A stretch of 37,564 nucleotides of DNA. Source: Clostridiales bacterium. Its GTDB lineage: Bacteria; Bacillota; Clostridia; Saccharofermentanales; Saccharofermentanaceae. The stretch is from assembly GCA_017545245.1 (NCBI GenBank), contig JAFWPB010000006.1:1-37564 (forward strand), written 5' to 3'. The position numbers were made by a program, and so were the translations under genes. The notes beneath the pieces are model-generated. The model was given only the letters and a program-made list of their open reading frames with translations, made no database searches and was not told the DNA's origin. Positions within the stretch are counted from its first letter, which is position 1. Every line of letters starts with the position of its first letter. This document shows, in pieces, positions 8,623 through 16,514 of the stretch.

Positions 8623-9258
8623 CTACTCGAGCAGATCTTTCTCTTGACAGGAGAGGACGGAGGCGAGCCTGACAATGTAGTCGGCCTGCGCTTTATTAAT
8701 GTTTTTCTGGCGCTGTTCATATTGCTGAATCGTACGAAGAGGAATCTCTGTGTTTCGGGCCAGCTGGCTCTGGCTCAGACCGGCGCGCTTGCGCCACTGT
8801 TTTAGGTTGCTCTCGGTTCGGGTGAGCGCCAACATCTCATTCATCTTATCCACATATTGCCGGATGTCCATCTCGTGATACGGGGTATACAAGACTTGGA
8901 TCTCGGTGATAGGAACGGCGCGGATGATTTCCTCGAAGGATAGGGCGGTCTCCCACTGGTAGTAAGCCAGTGCCCAGCCAAGCCAGTATTCCTCGCTTCT
9001 ATTTTCTGTATAGCGTGGTGGGATCCGCTGATAGGCTATGCCGCAGCGATCCAGGACTTCGTAAGCGAGTTCTACGCCGGAGCATCCGACAAGGGTCCGG
9101 ATGTCACCGGACTCAAAATCGTCGGAGACCCCTGAAGTAACGAAGAGATCGAAAAAGGACGTGATATCCTGACCGAGATCGTAAACGGCGAAATCAAGCA
9201 TGCGTGCCAGAGATGTCCTGGCTCTTTCCAAATATAGTTTATCGTAGGCGTGGATCAT
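8623..9258 (-). CDS. HTH (XRE-type) antitoxin-like partner of the DUF3990 protein
   Basis: This 211-residue protein has an N-terminal alpha-helical domain beginning M-I-H-A-Y-D-K-L-Y-L (about 1-130), with the recurring S-E-E-Y-W-x-G-W-A-L-A-Y-Y-Q-W segment. A C-terminal XRE helix-turn-helix follows (about 145-205: G-L-S-Q-S-Q-L-A, then R-T-I-Q-Q-Y-E). This architecture is common in Clostridia next to DUF3990 genes. It overlaps the upstream toxin gene by 20 bases (9239-9258), as expected for translational coupling. It probably neutralises the toxin and represses the operon by binding the palindrome at 9956-9975. Confidence 0.8.
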   Translation of the reverse strand: MIHAYDKLYLERARTSLARMLDFAVYDLGQDITSFFDLFVTSGVSDDFESGDIRTLVGCSGVELAYEVLDRCGIAYQRIPPRYTENRSEEYWLGWALAYYQWETALSFEEIIRAVPITEIQVLYTPYHEMDIRQYVDKMNEMLALTRTESNLKQWRKRAGLSQSQLARNTEIPLRTIQQYEQRQKNINKAQADYIVRLASVLSCQEKDLLE

Positions 9259-9916
9259 CGGCTTTCATCTCCTCACTTAAGATCTGTGTCACGAAGATAT
9301 CTCCGGGCAGAAGTTTGTTTCTCTCGACATCGAAATACTCGCGGCGGGCATCGCGGTCGCGGTCCATCTTCCGGTTATACCATTCTCGATGACTGGCGGT
9401 CTCGTATCCTTCAAAAGCCAATCGTTCAAAGGCTCTTCCGCTCTTTAGAACGAATTGTTGTCCGAGTTTTCCGAGGTGCATGGCATTATTCAACTGACGG
9501 TAAGAGATCGTGCCGTTGATGAAGTCCTGCGCGAAGGAAAAATAACTGTCGTCGGCGCGGTATCCGATCATGCAGTCGGCTTTCCCATACGGAACGTGGA
9601 AGGTGGCGAGTATGTATTCTTTTGCCTGATGCGCCAGTGCAGAAGAGGCTTCAAATTCGCGGTTTTCCAGAAGTATTGCCAGCCAATGGAGGATGCAGTA
9701 TTGCGGGTCATTCAGATCGAGGATCGTGAGACCTTCGCAATTGATGGTGTAGCAGTTGGCAAAGCCGCTTCTTCCTTTGCTGACACCCCATTCTTTCGCC
9801 ATGTCCAGGCTGTCGGTGCAATAGAAACCGCGGCCATAGTCGTTGTAGGGCTTTCCGGCGCCATAACTTGGGTGTTCGATGATGTGGTCGGATCCATGAA
9901 AGATCTTGCGGATCAT
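9239..9916 (-). CDS. DUF3990 protein, putative ADP-ribosyltransferase-fold toxin
   Basis: This 225-residue protein opens with F-H-G-S, followed by N-D-Y-G-R-G-F-Y-C-T and A-K-E-W, the pattern of DUF3990 proteins, which are related to the ART (ADP-ribosyltransferase) superfamily. The start at 9916 is set by AGGAGG about seven bases upstream; longer reading frames upstream lack a site and would run into the promoter. It is the first gene of a two-gene minus-strand operon with the HTH protein. Role as a toxin is inferred from family context; its target is unknown. Confidence 0.75.
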   Translation of the reverse strand: MIRKIFHGSDHIIEHPSYGAGKPYNDYGRGFYCTDSLDMAKEWGVSKGRSGFANCYTINCEGLTILDLNDPQYCILHWLAILLENREFEASSALAHQAKEYILATFHVPYGKADCMIGYRADDSYFSFAQDFINGTISYRQLNNAMHLGKLGQQFVLKSGRAFERLAFEGYETASHREWYNRKMDRDRDARREYFDVERNKLLPGDIFVTQILSEEMKADDPRLR

Positions 9917-9953
9917 GGGGTGTCCTCCTCTCCCATTCGTTTTTACAGGTTTG

Positions 9954-9982
9954 ATTATACTCCTGTGGGAGTATAGTAGCAA
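9954..9982 (-). promoter_or_regulatory. Toxin-antitoxin promoter with a palindromic operator in the spacer
   Basis: On the minus strand, -35 TTGCTA (complement of 9977-9982) and -10 TATAAT (complement of 9954-9959) are 17 bases apart. TATACTCC-TGTG-GGAGTATA, a perfect 8+8 inverted repeat at 9956-9975, fills the spacer and overlaps the -10. A bound HTH antitoxin there would block RNA polymerase. Confidence 0.75.
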
Positions 9983-9995
9983 GGGGAAACGCTTC

Positions 9996-10005
9996 GTGGT
10001 ATCAT
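9996..10005 (+). promoter_or_regulatory. Probable extended -10 promoter of the PqqD operon
   Basis: TGG-TATCAT (TATCAT at 10000-10005) stands 48 bases before the ATG at 10054. It diverges from the toxin-antitoxin promoter within about 40 bases. Confidence 0.45.
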
Positions 10006-10053
10006 GAAACTAGCTTTTTATGCGATATCAGTAAGGAATATGAGAGTGCTTGG

Positions 10054-10314
10054 ATGAAATTAAAATCAACTTTTTTAGTACATAAATATGGTGAGGAAAA
10101 CCTCTTGATCCCGACGGCGGGGGAGTCTTTCTCGGGAATCGTGAAGGGAAACGACACGCTTGGTGAGATTTTCCAGCTTCTGCGTGAGGAGACGAGCGAA
10201 GAGCAGATGGTAGAGGCGCTTCTTGAAAAGTTTGAAGCGCCGCGTGAGACGGTCGAGGCGGATGTTGCCCGTGCGGTCTCTGAGCTTCGTAAGATTGGAG
10301 CGCTTGATGAGTAA
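10054..10314 (+). CDS. PqqD family protein (peptide-recognition / RRE-like)
   Basis: This 86-residue protein is the usual length for stand-alone PqqD-like proteins. It has an N-terminal beta-rich part with N-L-L-I-P-T-A-G-E-S-F and helices carrying G-D/N-x-T-L-G-E-I and V-E-A-L-L-E-K-F. PqqD-like proteins form the RiPP recognition element that binds the leader of a precursor peptide. It is first in a four-gene operon whose members overlap (8, 4 and 11 bases), so stoichiometric co-expression is likely. No radical SAM partner is present in the window. Confidence 0.85.
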   Translation: MKLKSTFLVHKYGEENLLIPTAGESFSGIVKGNDTLGEIFQLLREETSEEQMVEALLEKFEAPRETVEADVARAVSELRKIGALDE

Positions 10315-10819
10315 TTCTTCCATCGAAGAAGAAATCAGGACGACAGGACGGTTGGTCTACACGAACCGTGGACGGAGCATGCTGCCTTTGATCCGTGAAG
10401 GGCGTGACGCGGTCGTGCTGGAGCGACCGGCCGGGCGCCTTCGTAAGTATGATGTTCCGCTTTATAAACCGACGCCTTTTAACGGCGCCTATGTGCTGCA
10501 CCGTATCATCAAGGTGCGCGAAAATGATTATGTGATCCGGGGTGATAACTGTATACGGAAAGAAATCGGGATCCGCGACGAGGACATCGTCGGGGTTCTG
10601 GTGTCGGTGCTGCGGGGCCCGCGAGAGGACGCGGCGAAAAGCTCACGAGAGGATACGGCAAAGGGCGCGGCAGTCTCGACCGGCGGGCGGGGCGGCGTCA
10701 AGGAGATCAAAGTGACGTCGTTTGGGTACAAACTGTATTCCCGGGTGTGGGTATTTCTTTTTCCTTTCCGCTACATGTGGGCGGGAATGAAATCGGTGGT
10801 CAGGAGGATCGTGCGATGA
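10307..10819 (+). CDS. S24/S26-type (SipW-like) signal peptidase homologue
   Basis: This 170-residue protein has G-R-S24-M-L-P, the serine-nucleophile box of S24/S26 peptidases. Y-V-L-H65-R follows at the position where Lys or His acts as general base, as in SipW/ER-type signal peptidases, and then G-D-N. The C-terminus has an aromatic/hydrophobic stretch that may associate with the membrane. The start at ATG 10307 overlaps the PqqD gene by 8 bases. In this operon it probably cleaves the leader from the substrate peptide, which is inference. A Gly/Arg/Ser-rich insertion near residues 105-128 looks poorly conserved. Confidence 0.75.
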   Translation: MSNSSIEEEIRTTGRLVYTNRGRSMLPLIREGRDAVVLERPAGRLRKYDVPLYKPTPFNGAYVLHRIIKVRENDYVIRGDNCIRKEIGIRDEDIVGVLVSVLRGPREDAAKSSREDTAKGAAVSTGGRGGVKEIKVTSFGYKLYSRVWVFLFPFRYMWAGMKSVVRRIVR

Positions 10820-11532
10820 TCGGATATTACAAAATTGCAGATCGTCTGGTGCGGATCGAGTCGCTGTATCCGAAGATTCACAAGTATTGCCACGGGTACG
10901 AGGCATCGCCTGCTGATGCGGAAGCTCCGGTGGATATTGATGTGAAGATCCTGACTTCTGACATTGAACGTGAGAAAAAAGATGACGAAGACTTCCCGGA
11001 TTCATACTGGGAACTTCTGGCGGTGCATCGAAAACTGTCGACGGCGATGCTGGATTTTGACACGTTTCTTTTTCACGGGTCATGCGTAGCCGTGGACGGA
11101 GAAGCGTTCCTTTTCACGGCGCCAAGCGGGACGGGAAAGTCTACGCATGCACGGCTCTGGAAGAAATATCTCGGTGAGAAAGTGATCATGGTGAATGACG
11201 ACAAACCATTTATCCGCGTGGATGATTCGGGGGTATTTGTGTATGGCACGCCGTTTAATGGGAAGCACCGGCTGGCGACGGATATCTGCGTGCCTCTGAA
11301 GGCAGTGTGCCTGTTGTCGCGCGGTGAGACAAACGAGATCTCGCGGGTGTCGCAGAAAGAGGCGTATCCGTCTTTGATCAAGCAGACGTACCGGCCGGAA
11401 ACGACAGAGCAGCTGGCAAAGACGATGGCACTTCTGGATCGATTGACTTTTTCTGTGGAACTATATACATTGAGTTGTAATATGGACGTGGATGCGGCAC
11501 GGGTCGCATACGAGGGAATGCATGGGAAATAA
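10816..11532 (+). CDS. HprK-like serine kinase
   Basis: This 238-residue protein has a P-loop A-P-S-G-T-G-K108-S-T, a later N-D-D-K-P-F (metal-binding acidic pair) and Y-G-T-P-F-N-G-K-H-R. This is the pattern of HPr-kinase-like proteins found in lasso and other peptide clusters, where the characterised relative in the paeninodin system phosphorylates the C-terminal Ser of the precursor. It lacks the N-terminal domain of true HPr kinase. The start at 10816 is set by AGGAGG eight bases upstream and an ATGA overlap with the peptidase gene. Confidence 0.8.
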   Translation: MIGYYKIADRLVRIESLYPKIHKYCHGYEASPADAEAPVDIDVKILTSDIEREKKDDEDFPDSYWELLAVHRKLSTAMLDFDTFLFHGSCVAVDGEAFLFTAPSGTGKSTHARLWKKYLGEKVIMVNDDKPFIRVDDSGVFVYGTPFNGKHRLATDICVPLKAVCLLSRGETNEISRVSQKEAYPSLIKQTYRPETTEQLAKTMALLDRLTFSVELYTLSCNMDVDAARVAYEGMHGK

Positions 11533-13255
11533 GACGTTGAAGTGGCTTTATAAAGTGCCTGGAAAACATAGGGCCTGGGTGGTCCTGCTCTCGATCCTGC
11601 ACGTCGTGCTAGGTGCTTTTGGCGTACTCTATGCATTACTGTTAAAAGCAATTGTTGACCACGCGGTTGCGGGGGAGAGAACGCTCTTCTTCCGGTGCTG
11701 CGTGTTTTTCCTTCTCCTTGAACTAGGACGGATCCTGTTAGTTTCCATTAACCGGCGCTGCACGGAACTGGCCAAAGCGACTCTCGAGAACCGCTTCAAG
11801 GCGTACCTTTTTGAGAAGATCCTGTATGGCGATCATGCGCGTGTCACGGCGACGCATTCGGGTGAATGGCTGAACCGTCTGACGAATGACGTGGTCGTGG
11901 TGAGCAACGGCTATGTGGACATCCTGCCCGGACTTCTGGGCATGGCGGTGCGGATGCTAAGTGCTTTGATCATGATCCTCTTTATCGACAAATGGATCGC
12001 GATTGTCATGATCCCAATCGGACTGGTTCTGTCATTCCTGACGTATCTGATCCGAAAACGCCTGAAGAAGATGCATAAGGCAATCCAGGAGACGGACGGC
12101 AAGCTCCGCATTTTTATGCAGGAGAGCATCGAGAGCCTCATGATCATCAAGTCGTTCGGCGCAGAGGAGCGCACGATCTCGGACGGCGAGGCGAAGATGG
12201 ACGAGCACAAGAAAGCGCGCATGCGGAGAAATACATACTCCGTTCTGGCAAATGTCGGCTACCTTCTCACAATGAATGGAATGTATATTCTGGGCATCTG
12301 CTACGGCGGTTACGGGATCCTGGTCGGAACGTTGTCATATGGTTCGCTGATGGCGGTGTCACAGCTGATCACGCAGCTTCAGGGTCCGATCGTGAATATC
12401 ACGGGGCTGATTCCGAAGGTGTTTACGATGTCGGCGAGTGCGGAGCGCCTAATGGAGATCGAGAAATATGAGGTCGATGGCGCAGGCAAAAGCATCGGCC
12501 GGGAGAATGACGGCGGAAAGAGCGACCGCAAAACGAGTGCGGCGCGCAACAGAGCAAAAGCGGCGGAGTTGTATTCTTCGATGGAGTGTCTGGGTATGCG
12601 TGACGTGGATTTTACTTACTACGCACCGGCAACGGAAGATGGCGAAATGAGCAAAGAAAACATGATGCAGGTTCTTTCCGGGTTTTCACTGGAAGTCAGG
12701 AAAGGCGAGTTCGTCGCTTTTTCGGGCCCCAGCGGCTGCGGTAAATCTACCGTACTGAAACTTCTTATGTGCCTGTATCAGCCGGATCAGGGTGAACTGT
12801 ATCTGAAGAGCGCGGGCACGGAACGCACGCTGACGGCGGCGGAAAGACCGCTGTTTGCCTATGTGCCGCAGGGTAATTACCTGATGAGCGGGACGGTCCG
12901 CGAGATCGTCAGTTTTTCGGATCCAGATGCAGCGGGGGATACGGCAAGAATCCAAAAAGCACTGAAAATCTCGTGCGCCAGTGCTTTTGTAGATGAAAAA
13001 GAACTGGGCGTGGATTCTGTGCTGGGCGAGCGGGGTTCTGGTCTTTCAGAGGGACAGATGCAGCGTATCGCTATCGCAAGGGCGGTTTTCTCGGAGCGGC
13101 CGGTGCTGCTTCTGGACGAGGCGACGAGCGGCCTGGATGAGGAGACGGAGAAGCAGCTTCTGTCGAATTTGCGGACGATGACAGATAAGACGGTCATTAT
13201 TGTGACGCACCGGCGTGCGGTCATGGAAGCGTGCGACCGGGTCGTGGAATTTTGA
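11522..13255 (+). CDS. ABC exporter with fused membrane and ATPase domains
   Basis: This 577-residue half-transporter has six membrane helices in residues about 15-300. The ATPase has Walker A G-P-S-G-C-G-K408-S, signature L-S-E-G-Q (508-512) and Walker B L-L-L-D532-E533. It is of the type that exports peptides or lipids as a homodimer. No N-terminal C39 protease domain is present, so leader removal would fall to the peptidase encoded two genes upstream. The start at 11522 overlaps the kinase gene by 11 bases, and GAGGG precedes it. It is the last gene of the operon. A 10-bp inverted pair of the AAAAGCACTG word lies in its coding sequence (12955-12988). Confidence 0.9.
   Translation: MGNKTLKWLYKVPGKHRAWVVLLSILHVVLGAFGVLYALLLKAIVDHAVAGERTLFFRCCVFFLLLELGRILLVSINRRCTELAKATLENRFKAYLFEKILYGDHARVTATHSGEWLNRLTNDVVVVSNGYVDILPGLLGMAVRMLSALIMILFIDKWIAIVMIPIGLVLSFLTYLIRKRLKKMHKAIQETDGKLRIFMQESIESLMIIKSFGAEERTISDGEAKMDEHKKARMRRNTYSVLANVGYLLTMNGMYILGICYGGYGILVGTLSYGSLMAVSQLITQLQGPIVNITGLIPKVFTMSASAERLMEIEKYEVDGAGKSIGRENDGGKSDRKTSAARNRAKAAELYSSMECLGMRDVDFTYYAPATEDGEMSKENMMQVLSGFSLEVRKGEFVAFSGPSGCGKSTVLKLLMCLYQPDQGELYLKSAGTERTLTAAERPLFAYVPQGNYLMSGTVREIVSFSDPDAAGDTARIQKALKISCASAFVDEKELGVDSVLGERGSGLSEGQMQRIAIARAVFSERPVLLLDEATSGLDEETEKQLLSNLRTMTDKTVIIVTHRRAVMEACDRVVEF
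12955..12988. repeat. Inverted pair of the iterated word inside the ABC gene
   Basis: AAAAGCACTG (12955-12964) and CAGTGCTTTT (12979-12988) are perfect 10-base inverted copies with a 14-base loop, inside the ATPase coding sequence. The copies encode Q-K-A-L and S-A-F. Confidence 0.8.
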
Positions 13256-13257
13256 TT

Positions 13258-13273
13258 ACTACTATATAGTAGT
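13258..13273. promoter_or_regulatory. Perfect 16-bp palindrome in the promoter region of the FN3 surface protein gene
   Basis: ACTACTATATAGTAGT reads the same on both strands. It lies 3 bases after the ABC stop and 28 bases before the ATG at 13301, and contains TATAGT as a possible -10. It is a likely operator for an unidentified repressor. Confidence 0.5.
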
Positions 13274-13300
13274 TAAGAAAGAATAGAGGGAGGGTGTAAC

Positions 13301-15556
13301 ATGAGAACAAGAAAATCGATCATCAGTGCTTTTGCAGCATTTGTAATGTTCTTGTCAGTACTGCCGACGGGACTTTTCGGCGGGACAAGCGGGCGCGTCC
13401 TGGCGGATGGCGATGAACTTCCGGAGATCCCGAATGTCGCGGTAAGTGCAGAAGGTGTACTTACCTGGGATGCTTTGGAAGGTGCGAAAGGTTATAGCGT
13501 GACCGTGAGAACGGAGGAGGGAGCTCGTCAGGGTACTGTAGGTGCAAGTGGTCCGCTGGAAAAAGATTTCGGTGAGATCTTGAGAAAGGAAGGCTTCGGA
13601 AGTGGTGAAGCTACGGTGTCAGTATATGCTTACGACTCTTCCGGGCAGATATCAAAGGAAACCAAGAGGACTTTTGAGTATGTTGCACTTGGCGAGAAAC
13701 TGAGTGAGCCGACGAATCTTCACTGGTCAGGTACGCGGCTGGTCTGGGACCGCGATGCAGATAATCAGGTGCAGTACAAAGTGCGTTTCTCTTTTTCCGA
13801 TGATGGCGGTCAGACCTGGAAACCGGAGAGCATACGTAATCCTTCCAATGAAAATTACTTTGACCTCGAAGACTACCTTATACCTGGTACCAATCTTTAC
13901 AAAGCATCTGTAGCTAAGTACAGATATGGATATCCGAACGGTAATAGAGTGTTTGCTGAACAAAAAGAGTTCTCTTACGAGCCGAAAGTCAATGTCACAA
14001 TGGATGAGTATTCTTTTGTCAAAGCCGACTTTGATGATGAATTTTATGGATATAAAATCAAAGCCAGCCAGAATGGAACGCAATTGTTCGAAGTGTATTA
14101 CGAGCCGGAAGATTTTTACCTTTATGATGTTCTGGAAAGACAAAAAGTACCTGAGGGAATGATCGATGTTGAGATGACTTTAGTCCGCAATATAGGAGGA
14201 AGAGTCTATCCTCTCGCTCCTGCATGGACATGCTCCTACGAGTATGCTAAATGGGATCTTATGCTAGCAGGGCTTTATGGTACGAGTATGAGTACTCTTG
14301 AATGGTCGACCCAGGGAAAAATGAAGTATAAACCACAGACTAAGACGGTGGAGTTCTATGATTTTGATCTGTTGGATTCTTGGTTTGTTGACCTTCTTGA
14401 TTACATTGATGAATTGCCAGAGGATTTTGCGTTCTTCGAATCATCGGGTGATATAACGTTGACGGGAACTGTGAATACTGTAATTCCGGCGACATTCTTC
14501 CGCTGTGGCGGGACGATGCATATCGCGGAGAATAGTGTTTTCAATATCACAAATGAGCGGGGTGATGTTCTCTCTGCACATGCGATGGTGGTAGATGGTG
14601 GTACTCTGAATCTGAAGAGCTCGGGAGGAAATGCGATCCATACCGAGACATCTCTGTCTTTTGGGCCGTCGGTCAAGTCTGTTGAAGCTGAGGCAGATAC
14701 GGATTATAGTGCTATCACATGTGAAAACGGAAAGATCACACTCTCGAACCGACTCGGTATCCTGGTTCCGAAGGATGGAAATCTGGGCAGCGATGCAAAA
14801 AACGTATATAAAGCGGATAAGAAGACAGTAGCGAACAAAGTGAAAATCGCAAAAGCAACGCCGACTCCGACGAATACGCCGACGAAGAAGCCAACGAATA
14901 CGCCGACGAAGAAGCCGACAAATACGCCGACGAAGAAACCTACAGCCACGCCTACGGTAAAAGTATCTGCGCCGAGCAACGTGAAGGCGAAAGCTTCGTC
15001 GCCAACGACGGTGGACATCAGCTGGACGCCGGCACCAAACACTGACTTCGTCCAGGTCTGGCGCACGCATAAAGCCAATGCCCAACAGAGTGACTATGTC
15101 TTGCTTGGCACGTACTATGCTTCCGATGGTAAGTCGATCTCAAAAGCACTTACCCCGAACAAGACGTATTACTACAAGCTGCGTAGTTATAAGAAACTGA
15201 GTAACGGAACGAAGATCTATTCTGGTTATAGTACAGTGGTAAGTGCGATGCCCAAGGTCGATGCGCCGACCGGCTTGAAGGTTACTGCGACGACGAAGGA
15301 TTCGATCAGCCTGAGCTGGAATAAGGTGAATGGGACCAGCATCTTTTACGAAGTCTGGAGGCTCGATGATCCGAATAAGACGCCGGGAGCCTGCTTAGGA
15401 AGATACACGACCGCGAGCAAGGTCAGCACAAATCTCAAGTCCGGCTCGACCTATTACTATCGGGTAAGAGCCTACTATTACTATAAGGATGCCGATGGCA
15501 CGGAGCACCGCATATACAGCGGCTATACCCCGATCGTATCGGCAAACACCAAGTAA
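13301..15556 (+). CDS. Secreted surface protein with FN3-like domains and TPTKK linker
   Basis: This 751-residue protein has a signal peptide (residues 1 to about 34, cleavage likely at V-L-A/D). An FN3-like strand-rich domain (about 43-135) and a middle region of unknown fold follow. Around 385-450 is a beta-helix-like stretch (repeated G-G/T-x-N-I/L). A T-N-T-P-T-K-K-P linker (about 519-552) and two C-terminal FN3 domains end the protein. The last two domains are close paralogues of those ending the proteins at 1-771 and 3566-7252. GGGAGG before the ATG supports the start. Copies of the AAGTGCTTTT-type word occur in the signal-peptide codons (13325-13333) and in the first of the two C-terminal FN3 domains (15142-15151). 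Confidence 0.85.
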   Translation: MRTRKSIISAFAAFVMFLSVLPTGLFGGTSGRVLADGDELPEIPNVAVSAEGVLTWDALEGAKGYSVTVRTEEGARQGTVGASGPLEKDFGEILRKEGFGSGEATVSVYAYDSSGQISKETKRTFEYVALGEKLSEPTNLHWSGTRLVWDRDADNQVQYKVRFSFSDDGGQTWKPESIRNPSNENYFDLEDYLIPGTNLYKASVAKYRYGYPNGNRVFAEQKEFSYEPKVNVTMDEYSFVKADFDDEFYGYKIKASQNGTQLFEVYYEPEDFYLYDVLERQKVPEGMIDVEMTLVRNIGGRVYPLAPAWTCSYEYAKWDLMLAGLYGTSMSTLEWSTQGKMKYKPQTKTVEFYDFDLLDSWFVDLLDYIDELPEDFAFFESSGDITLTGTVNTVIPATFFRCGGTMHIAENSVFNITNERGDVLSAHAMVVDGGTLNLKSSGGNAIHTETSLSFGPSVKSVEAEADTDYSAITCENGKITLSNRLGILVPKDGNLGSDAKNVYKADKKTVANKVKIAKATPTPTNTPTKKPTNTPTKKPTNTPTKKPTATPTVKVSAPSNVKAKASSPTTVDISWTPAPNTDFVQVWRTHKANAQQSDYVLLGTYYASDGKSISKALTPNKTYYYKLRSYKKLSNGTKIYSGYSTVVSAMPKVDAPTGLKVTATTKDSISLSWNKVNGTSIFYEVWRLDDPNKTPGACLGRYTTASKVSTNLKSGSTYYYRVRAYYYYKDADGTEHRIYSGYTPIVSANTK

Positions 15557-15576
15557 AATATGACGGCATGACGCAG

Positions 15577-15613
15577 GGCGCTTCTTGGCACATCGCTAAG
15601 GAGCGCCTTTTTT
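15577..15613 (+). terminator. Rho-independent terminator of the 13301-15556 gene
   Basis: GGCGCTTCTT pairs with AAGGAGCGCC (one mismatch) and is followed by TTTTTT, 21 bases past the stop. Confidence 0.85.
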
Positions 15614-15705
15614 GTACTGCTCCAAGGGTGGTTTGTGGTGGGGCTGCTGTTGTCCTATGGGTTTTCCTGCAGGTGTTCTATGTGTGTTCTGCTGGTGCCC
15701 TGTAA

Positions 15706-15832
15706 GTGTTCTATGTTTGTTCTATGTAAAGAGGTGGATTATAGAACAGATCATAGAACACCTTTGATAAATGGAATTGTTCTATAAATGTTCTATGTAA
15801 ACGTGCAAATTATAGAACGAATCATAGAACAC
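15706..15832. repeat. Two tandem GTTCTATG nested palindromic units
   Basis: Unit 1 (15706-15761) reads GTGTTCTATG, 3 bases, GTTCTAT, a spacer of about 15, ATAGAAC, 4 bases, CATAGAACAC. Unit 2 (about 15777-15832) repeats the plan: TGTTCTAT, 3-4 bases, GTTCTATG, spacer, ATAGAAC, CATAGAACAC. Each unit is followed by a similar C-x-T-T-T-G-A-T-x-A-A-T-G tail. A degenerate half-unit precedes them (15673-15690). The family reappears at 27642-27770. The remainder of the 15557-16076 gap holds a terminator, an AAAAGCACTT word at 15902 and a promoter. Confidence 0.85.
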
Positions 15833-15901
15833 ATTTGATGAATGAGATTATAACAGTTTGGGAGGCAGAAGAATCTGGCCAAGTGCTCGCGACACTGATA
15901 T

Positions 15902-15923
15902 AAAAGCACTTGTAACAGTGTTA
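15902..15923. repeat. AAAAGCACTTG word next to a GTAACA-TGTTAC palindrome
   Basis: AAAAGCACTT at 15902-15911 touches GTAACA-G-TGTTAC (15911-15923), a 13-base odd palindrome that could be an operator. No gene is recognised under it. Confidence 0.45.
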
Positions 15924-16021
15924 CACAGTATTATCGGCGGAGAAATAGGTGATTTTGCAGGGAAGAAATGCAGGATCTGACCTCTTGTATGAAGTAATAA
16001 TAGAATTCGAGGGGCGATTCG

Positions 16022-16030
16022 TGGTATTAT
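16022..16030 (+). promoter_or_regulatory. Extended -10 promoter of the small membrane protein gene
   Basis: TGG-TATTAT (TATTAT at 16025-16030) stands 47 bases before the ATG at 16077, with GGAGAA in the leader. Confidence 0.55.
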
Positions 16031-16076
16031 AACTCGAGGAGAAGAGATATCGAAAGCATCGGAGAAGAATTCAAGC

Positions 16077-16370
16077 ATGAGAGACAACGTTGGAAAAGTC
16101 ATTTTCATTTCTGTCGGAATGATCATCCTGGTCATCCTCGGGATCCTGATCTTCATGACCAAGAAAGAACGTGACGCCCAGGACACAACCTATGAGTCAT
16201 TCTCGTGGAACACGGGCGTGACGACGGTTGCGACAAATACCAACGGGTTGGATGGCGCAAGCTTTTCGCCTAATGAGTCTCTCGTTATTGATGAAACTGC
16301 AGAGACAGATCCGGATACTGCTACTGTACCCACTTCGGCAGAGATTACATTCCCGGCCGTAGAGCTTTGA
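16077..16370 (+). CDS. Small single-pass membrane protein with Thr/Ser-rich tail
   Basis: This 97-residue protein has a membrane helix at about residues 7-28, a K-K-E-R stop-transfer group, and an acidic Thr/Asn/Ser-rich tail, probably extracytoplasmic or flexible. No family is recognised. It has its own extended -10 and a purine-rich ribosome site, and 107 bases containing a further promoter separate it from the next signal peptide's promoter element. It could be a membrane-anchored substrate or accessory protein of the neighbouring export genes; this is speculation. Confidence 0.65.
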   Translation: MRDNVGKVIFISVGMIILVILGILIFMTKKERDAQDTTYESFSWNTGVTTVATNTNGLDGASFSPNESLVIDETAETDPDTATVPTSAEITFPAVEL

Positions 16371-16434
16371 TCAGAAAGTTTCACTTCGAGTTTTCATGTC
16401 GTTTTTCAGGAATTTGTTACATTTTTGTGTATTG

Positions 16435-16464
16435 TTCCCATGCGAGCGTTTAGCATGGTATAAT
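16435..16464 (+). promoter_or_regulatory. Promoter of the beta-helix surface protein gene
   Basis: TTCCCA (16435-16440), 18 bases, then TATAAT (16459-16464) with TGG in front: an extended -10 51 bases before the ATG at 16515. Confidence 0.65.
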
Positions 16465-16514
16465 CACGATGTGACACTATATTTTGCAGACATTTAATGT
16501 GGAGGCATTTGAGT

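Noticed and set aside
10054..13255. Lasso peptide cluster
   Set aside because: No asparagine-synthetase-like cyclase or transglutaminase-like protease is present, so only a lasso-like parts list can be claimed.
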